From assembly GCA_026931325.1 (NCBI GenBank), contig JAIXLO010000009.1, positions 1 to 48,536 on the forward strand: DNA of 48,536 nt, given 5' to 3'. The notes under the pieces were generated by a model, which was not told the DNA's origin, made no database searches, and was given only the letters and a program-made list of their open reading frames with translations. Within the stretch, counting starts at the first letter, position 1, and every line of letters starts with the position of its first letter. Below, one piece after another: positions 7,981 through 16,296 of the stretch. Position numbers and translations under genes: made by a program. The stretch is from Chitinophagales bacterium (GTDB taxonomy: Bacteria; Bacteroidota; Bacteroidia; Chitinophagales; Chitinophagaceae).

Positions 7981-9066
7981 ATGAGTAGTGAATTGCAAAA
8001 ACCAGTAATAGGATTTTCTTGTGGCGATTTGAATGGAATAGGTATAGAATTAATTATTCGTTCATTACACGATAACAGAATTTTAGATATATGCACACCA
8101 GTCATTTTTGCCAGTAATAAAAGTATAAATTTTTATCGCAAAAGCTTACCAGATATTAATTTTTCTTACACAAGCACAAAAGATTTTCAAAGATTAAATA
8201 CCAAACAAGTAAATGTTTTTAATTGTTGGGAAGAAGAAGTAACTATTTCACCTGGACAGCTAAATGAAACTGGTGGTAAGTATGCATTAATATCTTTACA
8301 AAATGCAACACAAGCATTGAAAAATGGAAATATAGATGCATTAGTTACTGCTCCAATTCATAAAAAAAATATTTATACCGAACAATTCAAATACACAGGG
8401 CATACACCTTTCTTAAAAGATTATTTTAATGTAAAAGATGTTGCCATGTTAATGGTTGCAGAAAATTTAAAAGTAGGCTTAGTTACAGAACATGTTTCTA
8501 TTGCCAATATTGCAAAGCATATTACCAAAGAAAATATTCTTAGTAAATTAAACATTATAAATAACAGTTTACAAAAAGATTTTGGAGTTATTAAACCTAT
8601 CATTGCTGTATTAGGACTTAATCCTCATGCAGGTGATGGAGGATTAATAGGACAAGAAGAAGAAGAAATTATAAAACCAGCTATTAGAGAAGCTAAACAA
8701 CAAATGATGGTTTTTGGACCATATAGTGCAGATTCTTTTTTTGCAAGAGGTCAGTATCAAAGGTTTGATGCAGTATTAGCAATGTATCACGATCAAGGAT
8801 TAATACCATTTAAATCTTTAGCCATTGGCGAAGGTGTAAATTATACTGCAGGTTTACCAGTTGTTAGAACAAGCCCCGATCATGGAACTGCTTTTGATAT
8901 TGCAGGTAAAGGCAAAGCAGACCACAGCTCTTTTTTAGCAGCAATTTATGAAGCAATAGATGTTGTAAGAAGAAGAAATGGCTATGAAGAAATGAGAAAA
9001 AATCCTTTGAAAAAACTTAGTGCAAAATTATTTGCAAATGTTACTGATGATAAAATTGAGGAATAA
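7981..9066 (+). CDS. pdxA: 4-hydroxythreonine-4-phosphate dehydrogenase PdxA
   Basis: PdxA oxidises 4-phosphohydroxy-L-threonine with NAD+ in the DXP-dependent pathway to pyridoxal 5'-phosphate. The three metal-binding histidines fall in the expected motifs: H141 (GHTPFLKDYF), H216 (NPHAGDGG) and H270 (MYHDQGLIPFK). TSPDHGTAFDIAG closes the active site. At 361 residues it is slightly longer than the usual ~330, through its middle and C-terminal tail. The gene starts at an ATG 43 bases after rlmN, behind a weak TACTTTCG box, and ends at a hairpin terminator. Confidence 0.96.
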   Translation: MSSELQKPVIGFSCGDLNGIGIELIIRSLHDNRILDICTPVIFASNKSINFYRKSLPDINFSYTSTKDFQRLNTKQVNVFNCWEEEVTISPGQLNETGGKYALISLQNATQALKNGNIDALVTAPIHKKNIYTEQFKYTGHTPFLKDYFNVKDVAMLMVAENLKVGLVTEHVSIANIAKHITKENILSKLNIINNSLQKDFGVIKPIIAVLGLNPHAGDGGLIGQEEEEIIKPAIREAKQQMMVFGPYSADSFFARGQYQRFDAVLAMYHDQGLIPFKSLAIGEGVNYTAGLPVVRTSPDHGTAFDIAGKGKADHSSFLAAIYEAIDVVRRRNGYEEMRKNPLKKLSAKLFANVTDDKIEE

Positions 9067-9086
9067 AAAATTATCAACTTATCAAT

Positions 9087-9124
9087 AAAAAAACACTATC
9101 TAAAAAATGATAGTGTTTTTTATT
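9087..9124. terminator. Bidirectional terminator between pdxA and the DUF6089 gene
   Basis: ACACTATC ending at 9100 pairs with GATAGTGT starting at 9109. The stem is flanked by A and T runs so it can act on both strands. It lies between two convergent genes. Confidence 0.75.
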
Positions 9125-9147
9125 TATCCTATAAAAACAACATCCTA

Positions 9148-10134
9148 TTAAAAAAGACTTCTTCTACCTGATGGACAACTCATATCTGTATCTCTTGCAC
9201 CAAAACGAAACCCTAATTTTAAAAACACTGATAAATAATAATCATTATTAGTAGCATCTCCTCTATTTTTACCAATAAAATCAGTTACAGGTCTATTATT
9301 GATTAATGCTCTTTTAAACATCATTTGTTCTGCTACTTGTGCTTGGTCTTTAGGTAAATATTTTTTAAACAATGTTGGGTCAATATACGTTTTACTTACA
9401 TCATCTACATAATCTGTAAAGGTATAACGCTGCATTACTTCTGCTGCTAAATACCATTTTTCATTTAAAAAATATTTTATCCCAAAACCAAAAGGTATTT
9501 GAAATGCGATGTTTGAATATTCTTTTCTATCAGGATATTCTTCCATGCCTTGACCTTCTAAACGTAACGGTTTCAAATCTACCCACTGTTTAGTGCCATT
9601 TGGGTTTTCATAAATTCCTTGAGGGTTAAAACGAAAAGCACCAAAACCTACTGTAAAATATGGGCGAAGTTTATTATTGAAAAAACTTTCTTTACGTACA
9701 AAATAAGCTGTTGGATATATTTCAATTGAAAGGTTTACTTCAGTTATATTACTTCTAAATCCTAAGTTCCTATTTTTTCTATCTCTTTCTACATTACCTT
9801 GATTTTTGATTAAACTATCAAAACCAGAAAGTTTACCCATATTAAAACTACCTCTTATGCCCAACCATTGATTTGGATAATAAGTAACATTTACGCCATA
9901 AAATAAATTAGTAGAAGCAATATTGATATCTTTTAAAAACAAAGTTCCTTTTCCCTTGCCTCCTCCTACATCACCTAAGAAATTTGTAGGACCAACGTTC
10001 ACATCAAATTCCCATTGACGATCACTTCTAACAAAATCGTTATAATAAATTTGTGAGTTTGCTTGAGTTGTTTGAAGTATTATAATACTGCATACAATAC
10101 AACGTATTAAAAACGTTTTAAAATTTGGCTTCAT
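9148..10134 (-). CDS. Outer-membrane beta-barrel protein, DUF6089-like
   Basis: A hydrophobic N-terminal export signal (cleavage near TQANSQ) is followed by a strand-rich protein of about 300 residues. Its opening segment (YYNDFVRSDRQWEFDVNVGPTNFLGDVGG) is typical of the DUF6089 outer-membrane proteins common in Bacteroidota. Alternating aromatic/polar strands (FQIPFGFGIKYFLNEKWYLAAEVMQRYTFTDYVDDV) and the closing YYLSVFLKLGFRFG fit a small transmembrane barrel. The function of the family is not established. The gene is convergent with pdxA and divergent from pyrH, with palindromes in the intergenic region. Confidence 0.82.
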   Translation of the reverse strand: MKPNFKTFLIRCIVCSIIILQTTQANSQIYYNDFVRSDRQWEFDVNVGPTNFLGDVGGGKGKGTLFLKDINIASTNLFYGVNVTYYPNQWLGIRGSFNMGKLSGFDSLIKNQGNVERDRKNRNLGFRSNITEVNLSIEIYPTAYFVRKESFFNNKLRPYFTVGFGAFRFNPQGIYENPNGTKQWVDLKPLRLEGQGMEEYPDRKEYSNIAFQIPFGFGIKYFLNEKWYLAAEVMQRYTFTDYVDDVSKTYIDPTLFKKYLPKDQAQVAEQMMFKRALINNRPVTDFIGKNRGDATNNDYYLSVFLKLGFRFGARDTDMSCPSGRRSLF

Positions 10135-10273
10135 AGAATAATGATATTGGATATTAGAAAATTCTTACTACAAACTACCATTAAATAAACTTGTAGTTTT
10201 TAAGAAACGCAGAAAAATATATTCTATTATAAAAAATCAAAAAAAACTTAAAAAATTTAAAAAAAGGAATTTT

Positions 10274-10335
10274 TACTAATAATGTTATTAGTAGAAATAC
10301 GTAATTTATTACCCTAATTTCTGCTAAATGGTAAT
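10274..10335. promoter_or_regulatory. Palindromes between the DUF6089 gene and pyrH
   Basis: 10274-10293 reads TACTAATAATGTTATTAGTA, a perfect palindrome with 9-base arms about a TG centre. Just downstream ATTACC (10308-10313) and GGTAAT (10330-10335) form a second inverted repeat with a 16-base spacer. The 280-bp region has no gene. Regulator binding is inferred from symmetry only. Confidence 0.35.
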
Positions 10336-10414
10336 ACATTTAATAGGATAAATAATATTTTACAGTTGGTTACATAATAAAAAATGTAGTTATTTGCAAA
10401 CAAAATAATCAGCT

Positions 10415-11128
10415 ATGTTGCCTAAATATAAAAGAGTACTTCTAAAATTATCTGGAGAAGCATTATTAGGAAAAAACTCTGGCGATCCATTTGACCCAAA
10501 AGTAATAGAGCAATACGCTTATGATATAAAAGAAGTTATCAACTTAGGAGTTCAGGTTGCAATAGTAATTGGAGGAGGCAATATATATAGAGGTATGAAT
10601 GAAGCTGAAAGTGGTATTGAAAGGGCTCATGGAGATTATATGGGAATGTTAGCAACTGTTATTAATGCTATGGCTATGCAAGCAATGCTTGAAAAAATTG
10701 GTGTTTACACACGTTTGCAAAGTGCAATTAATATGGAGCAAGTTGCAGAACCTTATATAAGAAGAAAAGCATTAAGACATTTAGAAAAAGGACGTGTAGT
10801 AATTTTTGGTGCAGGTACAGGAAACCCATATTTTACTACTGATACTGCAGGTAGCTTACGTGCTATAGAAATGAAAGCTGATGTTATATTAAAAGGAACA
10901 CGTGTAGATGGTATTTATAATGCTGATCCTGAAAAAGATACTTCTGCTACTAAATATGATAAACTTAGTTTTCAGGATTGCATAACCAAAAACTTGAAAG
11001 TAATGGATATGACAGCTTTTACGTTATGTATGGAAAATAAATTACCCATTATTGTTTTTAATATGAATCAACCTGGTAATTTATTAAGTGTTGTACAAGG
11101 ATTAAATGTTGGAACTTTAGTAAGTTAA
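10415..11128 (+). CDS. pyrH: UMP kinase PyrH
   Basis: This enzyme phosphorylates UMP to UDP with ATP in pyrimidine nucleotide synthesis. It belongs to the amino-acid-kinase fold, unlike eukaryotic UMP kinases. The protein starts [19 protein letters not shown] (phosphate-binding KLSGEAL) and shows [43 protein letters not shown] and the nucleotide-binding [12 protein letters not shown]. The length of 237 aa is exactly typical. In many bacteria pyrH adjoins tsf and frr, but here folE follows on the opposite strand with only 8 bases between the stops. Confidence 0.97.
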   Translation: MLPKYKRVLLKLSGEALLGKNSGDPFDPKVIEQYAYDIKEVINLGVQVAIVIGGGNIYRGMNEAESGIERAHGDYMGMLATVINAMAMQAMLEKIGVYTRLQSAINMEQVAEPYIRRKALRHLEKGRVVIFGAGTGNPYFTTDTAGSLRAIEMKADVILKGTRVDGIYNADPEKDTSATKYDKLSFQDCITKNLKVMDMTAFTLCMENKLPIIVFNMNQPGNLLSVVQGLNVGTLVS

Positions 11129-11136
11129 AATTCTTC

Positions 11137-11862
11137 TTACATACTTAAAGTAAAATCAACATACTTAAAAAATTCTGTTTTCTTTTCTTCATTATTAAAT
11201 GCACCACCATAAAAAGCAGTAACAGTAGTACTTGTATCATCTTTAATGCCTCTACTTGCAACACATAAATGTTTTGCTTCTAAAATTACTGCAACATCAT
11301 CAGAGTTTAAAACACTTTGTAACTCTTTGCCTATTTGTATAGTAAGGCGTTCTTGTACTTGTGGTCTTTTAGCAAAATATTGTACAATTCTATTTAATTT
11401 ACTTAACCCAATTACTTGACCATTGTTAATATATGCTACATGAGCTTTGCCAGCAAATGGCACAAAATGATGCTCACAAGTAGTATAAAAAGAAATATTT
11501 TTTTCTACCAACATTTCTTTATACCCATATTTATTTTCAAACATTGTTGCCTTAGGCTTATTAGCAGGATTTAAGCCACTAAAAAATTCTTGCACATACA
11601 TTTTAGCAACACGTTTTGGCGTGCCTCTTAAACTATCATCAGTTAAATCAAGTCCCAAAATATTCATAATACTCTCAAAATGTTTTTCAATAGCAACAAT
11701 TTTTTCAGCATCTGTTAAAACAAAAGCATCGTTACGCATAGGTGTATCAATGCTTGTGCTAATATGCTCATTACCCATTTCATCAATCACAACATCACTC
11801 AATTCAATTTTATTTTTTAAGTCATTTAACTGAATGTTCACTAAAGTTTCTTTTTGTTTCAT
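11137..11862 (-). CDS. folE: GTP cyclohydrolase I FolE
   Basis: FolE converts GTP to 7,8-dihydroneopterin triphosphate, the entry step to folate and other pterins and, through QueD, to queuosine. The zinc ligands are visible in FYTTCEHHFVPF and in KHLCVASRGI (the second Cys). VAYINNGQVIGLSKLNRIVQYFA and ERLTIQIGKEL are the conserved core. At 241 residues it carries about 40-50 extra N-terminal residues (KETLVNIQLNDLKNKIELSD...) compared with the core enzyme. The gene is convergent with pyrH and starts at an ATG at 11862. Confidence 0.97.
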   Translation of the reverse strand: MKQKETLVNIQLNDLKNKIELSDVVIDEMGNEHISTSIDTPMRNDAFVLTDAEKIVAIEKHFESIMNILGLDLTDDSLRGTPKRVAKMYVQEFFSGLNPANKPKATMFENKYGYKEMLVEKNISFYTTCEHHFVPFAGKAHVAYINNGQVIGLSKLNRIVQYFAKRPQVQERLTIQIGKELQSVLNSDDVAVILEAKHLCVASRGIKDDTSTTVTAFYGGAFNNEEKKTEFFKYVDFTLSM

Positions 11863-11889
11863 ACTATAAAAAATTTTCTCATTGTAATT

Positions 11890-12060
11890 AGCTGGTCAAT
11901 ACAGTAATATTTTTTTTATGTTACCAGCTGCATATACTTTATTCATCTTTCTGTTGCGTCGCACACTTCAACATACTAAAACATTAATGAACAAGTTTAC
12001 AATAAATAAGTTTATGATTAATTAAATTACTACAACTGAAACAAAAGTGTGTTGTTCAAG
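11890..12060. repeat. Possible dispersed intergenic repeat element
   Basis: This gene-free stretch between folE and tatD has AGCTGGT (11890-11896) paired with ACCAGCT (11923-11929), then an unusually GC-rich island for this genome, GTTGCGTCGCACACTTCAAC, at 11953-11972. I recall closely similar GTGCGACGCAACAG strings between genes in other Bacteroidota, which suggests a dispersed repeat. No second copy is present in this window, so this rests on recollection. Confidence 0.3.
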
Positions 12061-12139
12061 TATATAGTATTTATGAAATTTATTTTATTAATATTTACGA
12101 AGATAATAAAAAGAAATAAATCTATAAGTTTATGCGATA

Positions 12140-12907
12140 TTATAAATGTTGAAAAATTTGTAGAGCATTATTGCTTGTTATTGTTGCAATTTCTTCTTTA
12201 GATATTTCTTTTACTTCGGCAATTTTATCAATAATAAAACTTAAATAAGCACTCTCATTTCTTTTACCTCTAAAAGGTACAGGAGTTAAATAAGGTGCAT
12301 CTGTTTCTACAACAATATGTTTTAAATCTATTTGCTTTATCACTTCTGCTAATCCAGCTTTTTTATAAGTTACAACACCTCCAATGCCCAATAAAAATTG
12401 CATATTAATTATTTGGTTAGCTTGTTCAAAACTACCAGAAAAACAATGAAAAATTCCTCTTAAACCTTTATTTGCAAAAGGCTTTACACAATCAATAGTT
12501 TGCTGCATTGCTTCTCTTGTATGAATTACAATGGGTAAATTAAATTCTAAAGCCCACTCCATTTGTTGTTCAAAAGCTATTATTTGTTGTTCTTTAAAAG
12601 TAGTATCCCAATAAAAATCTAACCCAATTTCACCCATAGCTACAAACTTTCTTTTTTGCAACCACATATAAACCATTGAAAGTTCTTTTTCTACATCTTC
12701 TTTTACAGAACAAGGATGTAAGCCCATCATAGAAAAACAAATTTCAGGATATTCATTTTCCATTTTAAACATAGCTTTTGTGTGAGTGCTATCTATAGCT
12801 GGTAAATAAAATTGTTGAACATTAGCTTGTTTAGCTCTTTCTATAACTGCATTTCTATCAATATCAAATTCTTGTAAATATAAATGGCAGTGTGTATCTA
12901 TAATCAT
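12140..12907 (-). CDS. tatD: TatD-family metal-dependent hydrolase (DNase)
   Basis: TatD-family enzymes are metal-dependent TIM-barrel hydrolases with 3'-5' exonuclease activity linked to DNA repair and fragmentation. The product shows the HxH motif at the start (IDTHCHL), the glutamate in MGEIGLDFYWD, histidines in IVIHTREA and GIFHCFSGS, and the aspartate in VVETDAPYLTPVPFRGKRNES. The length of 255 aa is standard for the YcfH/YabD-type subgroup. It stands alone on the minus strand. The 337-bp region between it and aspS holds only the aspS terminator near its right end; the rest is AT-rich with no gene I can support. Confidence 0.94.
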   Translation of the reverse strand: MIIDTHCHLYLQEFDIDRNAVIERAKQANVQQFYLPAIDSTHTKAMFKMENEYPEICFSMMGLHPCSVKEDVEKELSMVYMWLQKRKFVAMGEIGLDFYWDTTFKEQQIIAFEQQMEWALEFNLPIVIHTREAMQQTIDCVKPFANKGLRGIFHCFSGSFEQANQIINMQFLLGIGGVVTYKKAGLAEVIKQIDLKHIVVETDAPYLTPVPFRGKRNESAYLSFIIDKIAEVKEISKEEIATITSNNALQIFQHL

Positions 12908-13177
12908 TCAATGTATATTTTAAAATGTTTCAATTGTTTTCCCAAAATGGTACTAATAAAAAATTTATATGTTAAATAAAATAAAATTGATAGTACTCCG
13001 TTTATATATGTACAATTACTTTTTTAGTAATAAAAAATAAATAAAATCCAATAGATTCTATATATCTTCTTCAAAGTTATTTCAGACGCTGATATATTGT
13101 TTTGAAATTGGGTAAATCAAGAAAAATATTTAGATAAATATAGCATATTTATAAACTCGTTTTCATAGGGTACGGAT

Positions 13178-13214
13178 TAAAAACGAGCTGGAGTTTCTAC
13201 TCTGGCTCTTTTTG
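13178..13214 (-). terminator. Terminator of aspS
   Basis: GAGCTGGAG (13185-13193) and CTCTGGCTC (13200-13208) form a 9-bp stem with two wobble pairs around a 6-base loop, flanked by AAAAA and TTTTT. On the minus strand it lies about 35 bases past the aspS stop and ends in GTTTTTAA. It is GC-rich against its surroundings. Confidence 0.7.
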
Positions 13215-13244
13215 TTTTAATAAAATATGATTAGAAATTATCTT

Positions 13245-15071
13245 TTATTTCAAATCCAACTTTATCTGCAACTCATTTAATTGTTTTTCATCAATAGAAC
13301 TTGGTGCATCAAGCATTACATCTCTGCCACTATTATTTTTGGGGAATGCAATAAAATCTCTAATACTTTCACTGCCTCCTAAAATAGCACATAATCTATC
13401 AAAACCAAAAGCAATACCACCATGTGGTGGAGCACCATATTCAAATGCTCCTAATAAAAAACCAAATTTATGTTGTTGCTCTTCTTCATTCATGCCTAAA
13501 GCTTCAAACATTTTCTGCTGTAATGCTTTTTGATAAATACGAATTGAACCTCCACCAATTTCATTTCCATTTAAAACCATATCGTAAGCATTGGCTTTAA
13601 TATTTGCATAAGGGTGTTTTAAATATTCAGCAGCATTTTCAATAACAGGGCTATTATTAATCATCGTATCAATATCACTTGGCTTAGGGCTTGTAAATGG
13701 ATGATGACGTGCAACCCATCTATTTTCTTCTTCTGCATATTCAAACAAAGGAAAATCTAAAACCCATAACAATTTAAATTCATTTTCATTTCTTAATCCT
13801 AATCTTTTTCCCATTTCTAACCTTAATTCAGATATGGCTTTTCTTGTTCTTTCTTCTGCTCCTGCTAAAATTAAAATTAAATCTCCTGCTTTTGTATTAG
13901 CTGCTTCTGCAATGGCTTTTAATTGTTCTGGTGTATAAAATTTATCTATACTACTTTTAAATGTACCATCAGTATTACACTTAATAAATACCAACCCTTT
14001 CATACCTACTTGAGGACGTTTTACCCATTCAGTAAGTTCATCAATTTGTTTGCGTGTATATTCACTACAATTAGGTACAGCAATGGCTAAAACAGAAGCT
14101 CCCTTGCCTCCAAAGGGGGGAATATCAAACATCTCTGCATCAAAAAAATTTTCTTTACTTGGAAACATGTTTTTATCAAAAACAAGATTACAAATCTTCA
14201 TACCAAAACGTGTGTCTGGTTTATCATTACCATATTGCCACATTGCTTCTTCCCAAGTTATTCTTTCTACAGCATCTGAATAATTAATTCCTTTTACATC
14301 TTTAAAAATTCTTTTTACCAAACCTTCAAACATGTTTAAAATATCTTCTTGCTCTACAAAACTCATTTCACAATCAATTTGCGTAAATTCTGGTTGTCTG
14401 TCTGCTCTTAAATCTTCATCTCTAAAGCATTTTACAATTTGAAAATATCTATCATAACCACTAACCATTAAAAGCTGTTTAAAGGTTTGAGGACTTTGTG
14501 GTAGTGCATAAAACTCTCCTTCATTCATTCTGCTTGGAACAACAAAATCTCTTGCACCTTCTGGAGTTGATTTTATTAAAAAAGGAGTTTCAATATCTAT
14601 AAAATTATTTTCGTGCAAATAATTTCTTGCACTTCTATTTACAGCATAACGAAGTTCTATATTTCTTTTTACTGCATTTCTTCTTAAATCTAAGTAACGA
14701 AATTTCATTCTTAAATCATCGCCCCCATCAGTATCATCTTGAATAGTAAATGGTGGTACTTCACTTTTATTTAAAATAGTAAATGATGATACAGTAATTT
14801 CAATATCGCCTGTTGGAATATTTTTATTTTTATTGCTACGCTCATTAACAATACCATTTACTTGCAAAACATATTCACGACCTAAAGGATTTTCTTCTAA
14901 CTGTTTGTTTAATTCTTCGCCAAACAAAAGTTGTGTAATTCCATATCTATCTCTTAAATCTATAAAAGTAATAGCTCCAAATTTTCTGATAGTTTGTACC
15001 CAGCCTGCAAGTGTAATTTGCTGACCAATATTTTCAATTCTTAATTCTCCGCAAGTGTGTGTTCTAAACAT
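13245..15071 (-). CDS. aspS: Aspartyl-tRNA synthetase AspS
   Basis: AspS charges tRNA-Asp with aspartate. The 608-residue protein is the bacterial long type: an N-terminal OB-fold anticodon-binding domain ([23 protein letters not shown]), a class II catalytic core (motif 2 [23 protein letters not shown] region), a GAD insertion in the middle, and motif 3 ([14 protein letters not shown]) near the C-terminus. Whether it is discriminating (Asp-specific) or also charges tRNA-Asn cannot be told from this window. It starts at an ATG at 15071, behind a TATATTTG box on the minus strand, and has its own terminator. Confidence 0.98.
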   Translation of the reverse strand: MFRTHTCGELRIENIGQQITLAGWVQTIRKFGAITFIDLRDRYGITQLLFGEELNKQLEENPLGREYVLQVNGIVNERSNKNKNIPTGDIEITVSSFTILNKSEVPPFTIQDDTDGGDDLRMKFRYLDLRRNAVKRNIELRYAVNRSARNYLHENNFIDIETPFLIKSTPEGARDFVVPSRMNEGEFYALPQSPQTFKQLLMVSGYDRYFQIVKCFRDEDLRADRQPEFTQIDCEMSFVEQEDILNMFEGLVKRIFKDVKGINYSDAVERITWEEAMWQYGNDKPDTRFGMKICNLVFDKNMFPSKENFFDAEMFDIPPFGGKGASVLAIAVPNCSEYTRKQIDELTEWVKRPQVGMKGLVFIKCNTDGTFKSSIDKFYTPEQLKAIAEAANTKAGDLILILAGAEERTRKAISELRLEMGKRLGLRNENEFKLLWVLDFPLFEYAEEENRWVARHHPFTSPKPSDIDTMINNSPVIENAAEYLKHPYANIKANAYDMVLNGNEIGGGSIRIYQKALQQKMFEALGMNEEEQQHKFGFLLGAFEYGAPPHGGIAFGFDRLCAILGGSESIRDFIAFPKNNSGRDVMLDAPSSIDEKQLNELQIKLDLK

Positions 15072-15111
15072 TTGTGTTTATTATTTAGTGGGCAAATATA
15101 ATCAAATAGAA

Positions 15112-15141
15112 AAAGGGAAATATTGATGAATATTTCCCTTT
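15112..15141. terminator. Strong hairpin upstream of aspS
   Basis: AAAGGGAAATAT (15112-15123) pairs perfectly with ATATTTCCCTTT (15130-15141), 12 bp with a 6-base loop. It lies between divergent units, so it is not an obvious end of any gene here. It could terminate antisense transcription or be a remnant of a lost neighbour. Confidence 0.5.
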
Positions 15142-15207
15142 CGTATTTTTCTTAAAAAAAGTAGGGGAAAAATTTGGAAATGTCATTTTTTTTTAGGTTC
15201 GTTTTTT

Positions 15208-15540
15208 AAACACCATTCAAGAAATTTTTTAACCAATTAAAAATTTTAATCATGACAAAGAAATTATTATCACTGACTTTAATGCTTATGTTAAGCTATT
15301 TATCATTTGCAAACAATTCTAATAAAGAAATAAGTTATTAGCAGGCGGAAATACTTATGTTTTTGAACGAATAATGGCAAATTGTGGTGGGCAACCACCT
15401 CGTTTTGTACAAATAGGAACTAGAGTAAAGACTTATGATGAATGTGGAAACCTTGTACAGGTTGATGAAAGTTATAATGGAAACAGTTGCGATGAATTAG
15501 TATTTGATATACCTTAATTAATTATTTTTGAATGGTGTTT
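15208..15540. repeat. 13-bp inverted repeats flanking the small peptide gene
   Basis: AAACACCATTCAA at 15208-15220 is the exact reverse complement of TTGAATGGTGTTT at 15528-15540. The arms are about 307 bases apart and enclose the frameshifted small gene at 15252-15517. I see no convincing target-site duplication. A MITE-like unit or a long-range RNA stem are both possible. Confidence 0.45.
15252..15517 (+). pseudogene. Frameshifted small Cys-containing secreted peptide
   Basis: An ATG at 15252 opens a clear signal peptide (MTKKLLSLTLMLMLSYLSFA) and 29 codons, ending at a TAG at 15339. A one-base shift at about 15338 continues as LAGGNTYVFERIMANCGGQP and runs 59 codons to a TAA at 15515-15517. 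Together they would make an ~87-residue exported protein with three cysteines in the mature part (ANCGG, DECGN, NSCDE). No slippery heptamer is visible, so mutation or a sequencing error is likelier than programmed frameshifting. It lies between 13-bp inverted repeats and directly before the GLPGLI-family gene. No family is recognised. Confidence 0.55.
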
Positions 15541-15564
15541 TCTATTCTTAAAACTATAAAAATT

Positions 15565-16278
15565 ATGAGAGTTGTTTATTTAATTGTAGTTATAACAATT
15601 TTAGCAACTAAGGGTTATGCTCAGCAAAATGATAAACAAGCCCTTTATATACAATATCAACGTATCAATAAAACAGATGGATATCATCAATGGTTTACAA
15701 GAGATGTAACAGTTTATAGTTTTTTACATGGAGAAATACCCCCTGTAAATATTCCCTTAGTAATTGATGGCAAATTAATTTATACGAGTGATACTGTTGT
15801 ATATAAAGAAGAAATTAAAGAATATATAAAAAATGAAACTTTAAAGGCTCGTAAAATAAAACAAGTTGATGTGTTTAGATATAACAATAGTGATATTATT
15901 TTTTATCAAGCATTAAAAAAAATTAAGGGTAAGAATTATATAGTTGTAGATACATTAAAGAAAATGTCTGAATGGGAGATAGAAGATGATACAACAACTA
16001 TATTAGGGTATAAATGTCAAAAAGCAGTAACTAAATTTTACAATACTACTTATATAGCTTACTTTACTACAGATTTACATTTTGTAGGAGGTCCTAAAAA
16101 CTTTAGAGGCTTACCTGGTATTATTTTAAAAGTAGTAACTTCTGATGGTAAATTTGGTTTTGCTGCAACCGAAATTCAGTATCCTTATAAGGGAGAGCTT
16201 ACAGCTATGCCAACAAAAGGAGTCAAGATTAGTATTAATGAATTTAGTAAGTTAGAAGAAGCAGAGAAAAATAACTAA
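15565..16278 (+). CDS. GLPGLI family protein (secreted)
   Basis: The protein carries the family signature as RGLPGIILKV near residue 180, preceded by AYFTTDLHFVGGPKNF. GLPGLI-family proteins are exported proteins of unknown function found in Bacteroidota, often next to TonB-receptor-like barrels, as here. I choose the ATG at 15565 because it gives a proper signal peptide (MRVVYLIVVITILATKGYAQ). An in-frame ATG at 15532 lies inside the inverted-repeat arm and would add 11 residues. The frame appears complete (237 aa) although the genes on both sides are broken. The end (NEFSKLEEAEKNN) is 18 bases before the following frame. Confidence 0.8.
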   Translation: MRVVYLIVVITILATKGYAQQNDKQALYIQYQRINKTDGYHQWFTRDVTVYSFLHGEIPPVNIPLVIDGKLIYTSDTVVYKEEIKEYIKNETLKARKIKQVDVFRYNNSDIIFYQALKKIKGKNYIVVDTLKKMSEWEIEDDTTTILGYKCQKAVTKFYNTTYIAYFTTDLHFVGGPKNFRGLPGIILKVVTSDGKFGFAATEIQYPYKGELTAMPTKGVKISINEFSKLEEAEKNN

Positions 16279-16296
16279 GTAATAAATTATTTTATC

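Noticed and set aside
11918-12025. 35-codon ORF starting MLPAAYTLF on the plus strand
   Set aside because: It runs through the candidate intergenic repeat, has no signal or domain, and no terminator or promoter supports it.
12908-13177. tRNA or small RNA gene between tatD and aspS
   Set aside because: The region is uniformly AT-rich, with no T-loop GTTC motif or cloverleaf pairing; the only structure is the aspS terminator.
15325-15345. Programmed -1 frameshift in the small Cys peptide gene
   Set aside because: No X-XXY-YYZ slippery heptamer precedes the TAG, and the neighbouring barrel gene is also broken, so decay or a sequencing error is the simpler reading.
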